Of a stretch of 11,580 nt of DNA, positions 5,659-11,580 are shown in pieces. The DNA comes from an uncultured bacterium (lineage in GTDB: Bacteria > Cyanobacteriota > Vampirovibrionia > Gastranaerophilales > Gastranaerophilaceae). The position numbers and the translations under genes are program-made. Every line of letters begins with the position of its first letter. Position 1 is the stretch's first letter. The notes beneath the pieces are model-generated. The model searched no databases. It was not told the origin of the DNA and was given only the letters and a program-made list of their open reading frames with translations. Location of the stretch: contig USGC01000042.1 in assembly GCA_900554095.1 (NCBI GenBank), positions 1 to 11,580 of the forward strand, in the 5' to 3' direction.

Positions 5659-7323
5659 TTATGAATAAATCTTTAAAGTCCTTTCAACGTTTTTGTCAAT
5701 TACAGATTTAACACTTTCATATTCAGTTTGTAATGCATTGTGTTCTGTATCTAAAAGTTTAAGACGATTGTCATACTGCTTATCTTTTGCTTCAATGTCT
5801 TTTAAAGCCTGTTCGTATTTTACCTCAGCCATTGTTACAGCGGCTTCGTTTTCTTCTTCTGAAATATCAGCAGCATTTGTCCAAATAATTGAAGTCCAGG
5901 TACAATCGGCAAGTCCGGTTCCTTCTTCAGTCGGGTCGGTGAACTGTACACGTTCCAGTGTAACCGTACCATTATTCAATGCGTATTGAAGCCAGTCTGC
6001 ATTATTCATTAAACCGTCTTCAAGTACTTTATACAAAGGAAGACCTGTTGAAGTTGTACCGCCTTCAACGATTTCTCCATCAGCACCTGTTGTACCGGCT
6101 TTTGTTTCGCTTTCGCCGTTCATTCTGTGCCAAAGATTTACATACCATTGGCCTTTGTCTTTATTAACTATTTTTCGTTGTTCTTCTTCAATATAATAAG
6201 GAACATCCGGTTTGTCAGGTTCGTTTGCAAGCCATTTGTTATAATCTGTATTGTATTTATCTTCTAAGAAAACTTTTTCTTTAAAAGCTTGTTCCATGTC
6301 TTTTTGGAATGTTTGAAGAAGCGGGATTAAGTCAGCATCGTAGTCTAAGCCCATGCTGCTATAATTACTCAAGACATAGAAGAGGTCTATACATTTTTGT
6401 TTTAAGGTTTTTAATTGAGCATCGCCATTACTGTCGATATAGTAGTTACCAGTTAAAAGAGCGTTTAGTTTTTCTTGTTCTGTTGAATTAGGGTCATTAT
6501 AAACAGCCAGAAGACGTTGTTTATTAGCTTCATTTTCAGCAGCGTAAATTATTTTCTCCTGACTAACAACTTCTTGTGAAACTAAGTTCATATCAGGAGT
6601 TTTTCCGGCACTGTTTATTGCAGAACCATTGATATAGCCCCAGCCTATTTCGATAGACTGATTTGCAGAAGTTTGATAAGTATTTGAGCCGTTTTCCGGA
6701 AATTCGGCCATCAACAGGTGTGCCAATACGTGTTGATAACATCCGGATGAACCGCCAAGCGCATTACTATAGCAAGAAGCTGAAGCATTACGGAATTTTT
6801 GATACAGTTCATTGCTTGTGCTTGTTCTTTCATCCCAATAAATTTCATCGTTCTTATCGGGTTTTTGAGACATCCATATTTCATATTCTTCGTTGTATTC
6901 ATCCCAGGCTGTCTGCCAATCAGGGTTTACGACCTGAACCATCTCGCCTTCGCCAGGTTCTGACAATACACCGTATTTGTCTAAAAATTCTTCCAAATTT
7001 GCGCTTGATTCGTAATTTGCTGCGTCAAGTTCACTGACAAGAATTTGATTATTTTTATTTATTAAACCATATTGATTTTTCAACTCTGCGTATTCTGATA
7101 ATGACGCACCTGTTAAGCTTTGTTGAATTTTGTTGCCATCCGAATCGTATGTTGAATAAAGAAGTTTAGTAGAATTTAGCGCATCCATATATTCCGCACT
7201 TGCTTCTGTTGTACGGTTTGCAAGAGACATCTTAGCTGTTGTCAGAGTTTGTGAACGAAGTTCATTATCTGACAAACGAGATGTTATTGATAGTAATCTT
7301 GCTTGTGATGCGGATAAACCCAT
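5659..7323 (-). CDS. hypothetical protein, 554 aa, with paired terminal helices
   Basis: It belongs to no family I can name. The N-terminus (MGLSASQARLLSITSRLSDN) is of a type I associate with multi-copy proteins of gut Vampirovibrionia (recollection, not searched). There is no signal peptide. Residues 1-50 and 489-554 are strongly helical; the latter is a probable coiled coil ending in NVERTLKIYS. The middle holds an internal repeat: residues 141-163 and 355-377 both read as YN, Y, W, PDK, D and Y at matching spacings. Residues 184-204 contain C184, C195, H198 and H202 (GCYQHVLAHLL), a possible metal or catalytic cluster. Paired end helices recall axial proteins of flagella or secretion needles, which is speculative. 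AAGGA at 7329-7333 supports the start. It heads a unit with the 328-aa gene. Confidence 0.82.
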   Translation of the reverse strand: MGLSASQARLLSITSRLSDNELRSQTLTTAKMSLANRTTEASAEYMDALNSTKLLYSTYDSDGNKIQQSLTGASLSEYAELKNQYGLINKNNQILVSELDAANYESSANLEEFLDKYGVLSEPGEGEMVQVVNPDWQTAWDEYNEEYEIWMSQKPDKNDEIYWDERTSTSNELYQKFRNASASCYSNALGGSSGCYQHVLAHLLMAEFPENGSNTYQTSANQSIEIGWGYINGSAINSAGKTPDMNLVSQEVVSQEKIIYAAENEANKQRLLAVYNDPNSTEQEKLNALLTGNYYIDSNGDAQLKTLKQKCIDLFYVLSNYSSMGLDYDADLIPLLQTFQKDMEQAFKEKVFLEDKYNTDYNKWLANEPDKPDVPYYIEEEQRKIVNKDKGQWYVNLWHRMNGESETKAGTTGADGEIVEGGTTSTGLPLYKVLEDGLMNNADWLQYALNNGTVTLERVQFTDPTEEGTGLADCTWTSIIWTNAADISEEENEAAVTMAEVKYEQALKDIEAKDKQYDNRLKLLDTEHNALQTEYESVKSVIDKNVERTLKIYS

Positions 7324-7454
7324 CTTATTCCTTTCGTAAAAATCTTATCTAATCGTTTATACGGAGGTTTTTACGGCAAACTTTAATTAACAAAGGATAT
7401 TTATTACAAAATTTTACAATTTGCAAAATCATTTAACCCTGCTACCATAATATT
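7324..7454. promoter_or_regulatory. divergent intergenic region between the 554-aa gene and the kinase
   Basis: This AT-rich gap of 131 bases must hold both promoters. Toward the kinase, TTGCAA (7421-7426) and CATAAT (7446-7451) are separated by 19 bases, longer than ideal. Toward the 554-aa gene no convincing promoter pair is seen. CGTAAAAA (7335-7342) and TTTTTACG (7368-7375) are an inverted repeat in its leader, with 25 bases between arms. Confidence 0.4.
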
Positions 7455-7459
7455 ATGGT
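7444..7459. repeat. perfect 16-base palindrome over the kinase start codon
   Basis: ACCATAATATTATGGT is a perfect palindrome. It contains the possible -10 (CATAAT) and the ATG at 7455-7457. It could be an operator for a dimeric regulator or an RNA hairpin that hides the start. No ribosome binding site lies upstream. Confidence 0.55.
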
Positions 7460-9131
7460 GAAGATTTTAATTGTATCAGACTGGAATGAAAGAATAGAAA
7501 AATATGAAAAAATTCTTCTGCAGGAAAAATATTCATATTCAGTATTGATGGACGAAAATCTTATTTATGAATACATTAATGCAGAAGAACCTGATATTAT
7601 TCTTTTAGATGCCGAGATTAAGTCTTTAAAAATTAAAAATTTCGTAAAAAAAATAAAGTCAGTATCAGAAAACAGTATTCTAATACTTCTAACCAAAAAC
7701 AAGTATGAAGATAAAGAGGTTTTAAAATATACAAATGCAATTTTAGCAAATGATTTTTCCGAGAATTTAATCCACTCTGTTATCAGTGCAAACTTAAGAA
7801 TGAAAGCCTCTTTAGATAAGCTTTCAAATACAAACAAAGATTTGGCGGGGAGTTTGTACCGATTGAATGCGCTATACAATACAAGTTCACAGTTTGCGGG
7901 AACCCTTGATAAGGAAAAACTTTTTGATTACATGATTGAAGGCTTTGATAAAACTTTAAGTTTTTCTCTTGCGGCAGCGCTTTCTTTCTGCACGGAAAAA
8001 CAACCTGTTTTAATATTGAATTCACTCTATGAAATTTCTGATGAGCTTTTAAGCGCCATAAAACTCCGTGTTATATATAATTACCAGTCATTATTTAAAG
8101 ATAAAAAACTTCCATATGATGTTACCGAACAAAACCTGAAAGTTCAAAAAGTTGTAAAATATCCGGCTTCTCGTTTTACTTTTACGCTTTTTCAATACGA
8201 TAACCTTTTTGCGCCGATATCTCTAGGGGATAACTTCTACGGATGCATTGAAATTTTTAAGGAAAAACCTCTTACAACAGAAGATGCCAAATGTTTTCAG
8301 ACCATAGCGCAGCAGGTAACTCTGCCGTTAAAAAGCGCTACCCTTTATGCTGAAATTAAAGAAACAAACAGAAAACTGGAACAGCTTGAAAAATTAAAAT
8401 CTGAATTTATATCAATCGTTTCTCACGAATTGCGAACACCTTTAACATCTATCAAAAACTCTCTTGATATTTTGCTAAGCGGAAAATGTTTTGATGTAAC
8501 ACCATCATCTGAAAAGTTTTTGACAATGGCAAAACGAAATGTAACAAGGCTTTCCGGTATTATCAACGACCTTTTGGATTTATCAAAAATAGAGGCCGGC
8601 AAAATGGATTTCCATTTCAAAGATATTGACATTCATACAGTCGTTGATTATGTAACCGCCGCACTTTCCGGGGTCGCAAAAGAAAAAGGAATAACTATTT
8701 CAACTGATAAAGCAGAAAATGTCCCTCTTATAAAAGCAGATTCACAAAGACTTGAGCAGGTTCTTGCGAATCTCGTCAGCAATGCAATAAAATTTACACC
8801 AGAAAATAAAAATATATGCATTAAAACTGAATTCAAAAAAGCCGATGATATTATTTTCAACTCTTGTTTTGAAGATGAATTAAAGAACATGAAGGGCGAT
8901 TATGTTGTTGTAACAGTTGAGGATGAAGGGATTGGAATTGCGGAGTGCGACTTGTTGAGAGCCTTTGACAAATTTGCGCAGATAGAGAACTCTTTATCTA
9001 GAAAATCAGGCGGCACAGGGCTGGGACTTCCTATTGCAAAACAACTATTAGAAGCACACAATGGTTACATATGGTGCGACAGTGAGTTGGAAAAAGGTTC
9101 AAAATTCCACTTTGCTTTGCCAATTAACTAA
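7455..9131 (+). CDS. soluble hybrid sensor histidine kinase
   Basis: The 558-aa protein has, in order, a receiver-like domain (1-112), a short coiled coil (about 112-135), a GAF-like sensor domain (about 145-295, by position and pattern only), a HisKA dimerisation domain and a HATPase_c domain. The phospho-acceptor is H324 in SHELRTPL. ATP-binding motifs are N443 in the N box, DEGIGI at 490-495 and GGTGLGL at 519-525. There is no membrane segment, so it senses a cytoplasmic signal or partner. The receiver keeps D52 and T80 but has SD instead of the paired acidic residues at 8-9 and lacks the conserved Lys near 100, so normal phosphorylation is doubtful. No Shine-Dalgarno is seen; GTG at 7458 is an alternative start. 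A likely partner is the response regulator at 10075. Its stop overlaps the stop of the convergent 268-aa gene. Confidence 0.93.
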   Translation: MVKILIVSDWNERIEKYEKILLQEKYSYSVLMDENLIYEYINAEEPDIILLDAEIKSLKIKNFVKKIKSVSENSILILLTKNKYEDKEVLKYTNAILANDFSENLIHSVISANLRMKASLDKLSNTNKDLAGSLYRLNALYNTSSQFAGTLDKEKLFDYMIEGFDKTLSFSLAAALSFCTEKQPVLILNSLYEISDELLSAIKLRVIYNYQSLFKDKKLPYDVTEQNLKVQKVVKYPASRFTFTLFQYDNLFAPISLGDNFYGCIEIFKEKPLTTEDAKCFQTIAQQVTLPLKSATLYAEIKETNRKLEQLEKLKSEFISIVSHELRTPLTSIKNSLDILLSGKCFDVTPSSEKFLTMAKRNVTRLSGIINDLLDLSKIEAGKMDFHFKDIDIHTVVDYVTAALSGVAKEKGITISTDKAENVPLIKADSQRLEQVLANLVSNAIKFTPENKNICIKTEFKKADDIIFNSCFEDELKNMKGDYVVVTVEDEGIGIAECDLLRAFDKFAQIENSLSRKSGGTGLGLPIAKQLLEAHNGYIWCDSELEKGSKFHFALPIN

Positions 9132-9934
9132 TCTAAATTAACGTTATGATTTACAAAGTCCACCATATCAAACGTTTTGCCTTGTGCATTAGCTAAGAGG
9201 CCTACCTCTTTAACTGTTTTTAAATTTTTTTCTACTTGTTCAATTGGTGTCGCGCTTCTTACAAAGTTATCGAGATATAAAACATTTTCACCCGGAATTT
9301 CGTCAGCAGCTTTTGCTAACTTTTGGACTAACCTAATTTTTTCAGGGTTTGAAGCCTTATCCATAAACATTTTTAAAATATTCACGAAATACTCCTGCTT
9401 TTCCTTCATCGGGAACCAGTTATTAACAGTATCTGCCGCAATATCTTTAACCAACGGCTTTATTGCTTTATAATGTTCTGAGCCTTGCGGATTGCTGAGC
9501 TGTTCAACAAAATTAGAAAGAAAATATTTTGAAGTTGACGCATCTGTATTATTAATTACTTCTTGTGCAAGCTCCATCGCATACGGATTTTCTTTTGCCG
9601 CTTTTGGGTAAACTTTTAGCAATTTTTGAAGCAAACTTTTTCCGGACTGCTTTTCGACTTTGTTCAGATCAACCTCTGAAAAAGGCATAAATCTTTTTGC
9701 TTGTGCAAGCTCCAATGTATCAGCGGCAAGTCCTAAATATTTTGTTTCCATGTTTGATAAGCTTTTTACAAATTCTTTAACATGCGGATTTTTATTTGCT
9801 AAATCGTTGATTGTCGCAAGTAATTGCCCTCTTGTTCTTGTGTCTTGCGGTTTTGTAAACGGGAACCAGTCGGAAAAACGATAAGCAGGCTTTTCACTGA
9901 CCTTTGATGATGCAATTTTATTTAAATTAACCAT
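9128..9934 (-). CDS. hypothetical helical protein, 268 aa
   Basis: No known family is recognised. The protein is predicted almost wholly alpha-helical and contains no cysteine, signal peptide or membrane segment. A WFP motif occurs twice, at residues 23-25 and 173-175, about 150 residues apart, hinting at two related halves. The start is ATG at 9934, not the upstream ATG at 9967: AAGGAG at 9941-9946 lies six bases before it, and the upstream extension would only translate that ribosome site (as KKEKL). It diverges from the response regulator across about 140 bases and ends four bases inside the end of the kinase gene. It is probably a lineage-specific protein. Confidence 0.8.
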   Translation of the reverse strand: MVNLNKIASSKVSEKPAYRFSDWFPFTKPQDTRTRGQLLATINDLANKNPHVKEFVKSLSNMETKYLGLAADTLELAQAKRFMPFSEVDLNKVEKQSGKSLLQKLLKVYPKAAKENPYAMELAQEVINNTDASTSKYFLSNFVEQLSNPQGSEHYKAIKPLVKDIAADTVNNWFPMKEKQEYFVNILKMFMDKASNPEKIRLVQKLAKAADEIPGENVLYLDNFVRSATPIEQVEKNLKTVKEVGLLANAQGKTFDMVDFVNHNVNLD

Positions 9935-10036
9935 AAGTTTCTCCTTCTTTATATTTTTAACATACAAAGATAAAAAATTTTGTTAGAGCCACAAATAATT
10001 AACAAATTTTAACAAACTAGAAGATGAATTTTCATA

Positions 10037-10045
10037 TGTTATAAT
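10037..10045 (+). promoter_or_regulatory. extended -10 promoter of the response regulator
   Basis: TGTTATAAT is a perfect extended -10 (TGn plus TATAAT). The -35 at 17-base spacing is poor (CTAGAA), which is usual for extended -10 promoters. Transcription would start near 10052, leaving about 23 bases of leader with a ribosome site AGGGGAAG (10065-10072) two bases before the ATG at 10075. Confidence 0.65.
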
Positions 10046-10074
10046 GTTTGTAACAGACGACACTAGGGGAAGAT

Positions 10075-10437
10075 ATGAAGAAAATTCTTATTGTAGACGA
10101 TGAACAAGATATTGTAGAAAGCTTAAAATTTGTACTTGAAGCCGCTGATTATACCTGCTATGCGGCGTATAACGGCGAAGATGGACTGCGTCTTGCTAAA
10201 GAAATTCTGCCTGATTTAATAATTCTTGATGTTATGATGCCAAAAATTAATGGCTATAAAATAAGCAGGCTTTTAAAATACGATAACAAATACAAAAATA
10301 TTCCGATATTAATGATTACCGCCCGCTCTCAGGAAGAAGACAAGATTATCGGTGAAGAAACCGGCGCCGATGAATATATTACTAAGCCCTTTGATTTAGA
10401 TGTAGTAGTTAAAACAGTTGAAAAATATTTAGGTTAA
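10075..10437 (+). CDS. single-domain response regulator (CheY-like receiver)
   Basis: The 120-aa protein is one complete receiver domain with no output domain. All key residues are present: the acidic pair D8 and D9, phospho-acceptor D52 in LDVMMPK, T82 in MITA and K104 in TKPF. It would work by protein-protein contact or in a phosphorelay. The next gene, an ATPase of the PilB/GspE type, starts two bases after its stop, so the two are translationally coupled. A role in controlling type IV pilus or secretion machinery is likely. The histidine kinase at 7455 is a candidate phosphodonor. Confidence 0.95.
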   Translation: MKKILIVDDEQDIVESLKFVLEAADYTCYAAYNGEDGLRLAKEILPDLIILDVMMPKINGYKISRLLKYDNKYKNIPILMITARSQEEDKIIGEETGADEYITKPFDLDVVVKTVEKYLG

Positions 10438-10439
10438 CG

Positions 10440-10922
10440 ATGGAATCAGTAACAAACAAAACTTTAGAAAAATTAAAATATGATCTTGTCAGAGCAGGTC
10501 TGGTTCCTTATGAAACCCTTGAACAGGCGCAAGAAATTGCAACTGCACAAAATATTAACATCGGGCAGGCCTTGATTAACTCCGGAATGCTGAGTGAAGA
10601 TGTTTTGATTAAATTTCTTGAAACAAAACTCCATACGCCTTTTGTAAATCTCGACGATTATTCTGCTGATAAGAACTGCCTTAAATATGTTAACTATGTC
10701 GATGCCAAAAGATTTAAAATTATGCCGCTTTTTAAAATTGAGGACACGCTGACTGTTGCAATGGCTGATCCTTTAGATTTGTTTGCGATTGACAGAATTG
10801 TAGAATCGGCAGAATGTTCAATAGAGCCGGTCTTGGCTTCAGAGGCAGCCGTAAGTCAACTCCTTATGCTGCACAGATGGCAGCAGAGACAGCTGCAAAG
10901 GCTGCACTTATTCATGGTCTGA
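10440..10922 (+). CDS. N-terminal fragment of a PilB/GspE-type ATPase, ending at an artificial junction
   Basis: Residues 1 to about 137 form a MshEN (T2SSE N-terminal) domain as found in type IV pilus and type II secretion assembly ATPases, which power pilus extension at the inner membrane. Visible marks are GQALINSGMLSED, TPFVNLDDY, MPLFKIEDTLTVAMADPLD and the closing EPVLASEAAV. A family member would continue with a RecA-like ATPase carrying a Walker A, giving roughly 550 aa. None of that is here. The frame instead continues in the wrong frame through rpsK sequence to a stop at 10922, so residues after about 137-140 are not real. The start has only a weak AGG and relies on coupling to the response regulator. 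Confidence 0.85.
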   Translation: MESVTNKTLEKLKYDLVRAGLVPYETLEQAQEIATAQNINIGQALINSGMLSEDVLIKFLETKLHTPFVNLDDYSADKNCLKYVNYVDAKRFKIMPLFKIEDTLTVAMADPLDLFAIDRIVESAECSIEPVLASEAAVSQLLMLHRWQQRQLQRLHLFMV

Positions 10923-11074
10923 AGTCAGTAGAAGTTATGGTTAAGGGTCCTGGTTCAGGTCGTGAAGCCGCAATCCGTGCATTACAGGCATGCGGTATTG
11001 AAGTTACAAGCATCAGAGACGTAACACCTGTTCCTCATAACGGATGCCGTCCGCCAAAACGCAGAAGAGTCTAA
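10826..11074 (+). CDS. rpsK: ribosomal protein S11, C-terminal part (5' part missing)
   Basis: From residue AGLGFRGSRKST onward the frame is unmistakable S11, including KGPGSGREAAIRALQ and the invariant end PHNGCRPPKRRRV. S11 belongs to the 30S platform and contacts 16S rRNA near the mRNA exit. The normal first 45 or so residues are absent; an in-frame ATG at 10814 lies in ATPase-derived sequence and is not a genuine start. The sequence type (KGPGSG, IRALQACG) resembles Clostridia. It is followed by rpsD at the spacing normal for ribosomal operons. Confidence 0.92.
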   Translation, partial: AGLGFRGSRKSTPYAAQMAAETAAKAALIHGLKSVEVMVKGPGSGREAAIRALQACGIEVTSIRDVTPVPHNGCRPPKRRRV

Positions 11075-11092
11075 TGAGGGAGGTCAAATAAC

Positions 11093-11580
11093 ATGGCAGT
11101 AAATAGAGTTCCGGTTCTGAAGAGATGCAGATCACTTGGTCTTGATCCGATTTATTTAGGAATTGATAAAAAATCCAACAGAGAGTTAAAGCGCGCAAAC
11201 CGTAAGGTAAGCGAGTATGGCCTTCAGCTTCGTGAAAAGCAGAAAGTTAAACGTATGTATGGCGTTCTCGAACGTCAGTTCAGACTGTATTTTGCCAAAG
11301 CTGCCCGCAAACGCGGCAACACCGGCGAACAGCTCCTCAGCCTTCTTGAAAGCCGCTTAGACAACGTTGTCTATCGTATGGGCTTCGGCTGCACACGTGC
11401 TGAAGCACGTCAGCTCGTTTCCCACTGCGCTATCAGCGTTAACGGCAACAAGGTAAATATTCCTTCCTACTCCGTTAAGGCCGGTGATGTTATCGCCGTC
11501 CGTGAGAAGGCTAAGAATCAGGTTCGCATCGCCGAATCCCTGAAACTGGCCGAGTCCAACGGTCTGCCCGACTGGGTTTC
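11093..11580 (+). CDS. rpsD: ribosomal protein S4, truncated by the window edge, probably chimeric
   Basis: S4 binds 16S rRNA early in 30S assembly. The window holds 162 codons, including the S4 domain (LESRLDNVVYRMGF...ARQLVSH) and most of the core. GGGAGGT at 11078-11084 is the ribosome site, 18 bases after rpsK. Residues 1 to about 40 (MAVNRVPVLKRCRSLGLDP) resemble Clostridia, while residues from about 57 (ERQFRLYF, GNTGEQLL, VVYRMGFG, AVREKAKNQ) resemble betaproteobacteria. GC is about 40% before 11,220 and about 55% over 11,281-11,580, and AGA arginine codons disappear after about 11,285. The family assignment is certain; whether it is one natural gene is doubtful. Confidence 0.95.
   Translation, partial: MAVNRVPVLKRCRSLGLDPIYLGIDKKSNRELKRANRKVSEYGLQLREKQKVKRMYGVLERQFRLYFAKAARKRGNTGEQLLSLLESRLDNVVYRMGFGCTRAEARQLVSHCAISVNGNKVNIPSYSVKAGDVIAVREKAKNQVRIAESLKLAESNGLPDWV

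Noticed and set aside
9935..9967. Upstream ATG at 9967 giving a 279-aa form of the 268-aa protein
   Set aside because: The extra 11 codons include KKEKL, which is simply the AAGGAG ribosome site translated. The ATG at 9934 is correctly placed for it.
9970..10015. AAATTTTGTTA and TAACAAATTTT inverted repeat with a T run on the minus strand as an attenuator before the 268-aa gene
   Set aside because: The pairing is imperfect and almost all A-T, and no leader peptide or alternative pairing is visible, unlike the 1385-1625 region.
10814..10825. In-frame ATG at 10814 as the start of a short S11 variant
   Set aside because: Those bases encode the ATPase in its own frame, there is no ribosome site, and S11 homology begins only at 10826. 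The apparent start is a product of the join.
1..11580. CRISPR arrays, tRNA or rRNA genes, insertion sequences and phage genes
   Set aside because: I saw no regularly spaced repeats, cloverleaf candidates, transposase motifs or terminal inverted repeats on either strand.

Overview
The window looks like a contig from a gut metagenome. Bases 1 to about 10,830 are AT-rich and fit Candidatus Gastranaerophilales (Vampirovibrionia/Melainabacteria, the non-photosynthetic relatives of Cyanobacteria). This is an inference from low GC and from several hypothetical proteins of a style I associate with that group. It has not been tested by a database search.

Layout. Minus strand, reading leftward from 2347: a DUF167 protein (2072-2347), a 120-aa orphan (1623-1985), then a separate unit. 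That unit has its own promoter (1593-1621), an 18-codon leader peptide with five consecutive His codons (1508-1564), an antiterminator segment (1505-1517), an intrinsic terminator (1411-1452), a 431-aa membrane-type protein (89-1384) and the first 8 codons of a further gene (1-24). Plus strand: a bifunctional (p)ppGpp synthetase/hydrolase (2423-4621). Minus strand: a two-gene unit of unknown proteins, 554 aa then 328 aa, separated by a GC-rich hairpin. Plus strand: a soluble histidine kinase with a degenerate receiver domain (7455-9131). Minus strand: a 268-aa helical orphan (9128-9934). Plus strand: a stand-alone response regulator (10075-10437) two bases ahead of the N-terminus of a PilB/GspE-type ATPase (from 10440).

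From about 10,830 the sequence is something else. The ATPase reading frame runs into the C-terminal two-thirds of ribosomal protein S11 in another frame, then rpsD follows. rpsD itself appears to change source near 11,210-11,280: GC rises from about 40% to about 55%, and the protein changes from Clostridia-like to betaproteobacteria-like. The simplest reading is an assembly chimera of two or three gut genomes joined at conserved ribosomal sequence. Nothing right of about 10,830 should be assigned to the host of the left part.

Main finding: the 1385-1625 leader has the parts of a ribosome-mediated (his-type) transcription attenuator: promoter, His-run leader peptide, a segment across its stop codon complementary at 12 of 13 positions to the 5' side of the terminator, and a terminator with seven U. 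The adjacent gene it would control is not a recognised histidine gene. A second theme is regulatory: stringent-response enzyme, hybrid kinase and response regulator lie within 8 kb. The rel and kinase genes lack Shine-Dalgarno sequences and may be leaderless, whereas the other genes with a visible native start, apart from the coupled ATPase gene, have purine-rich ribosome sites.
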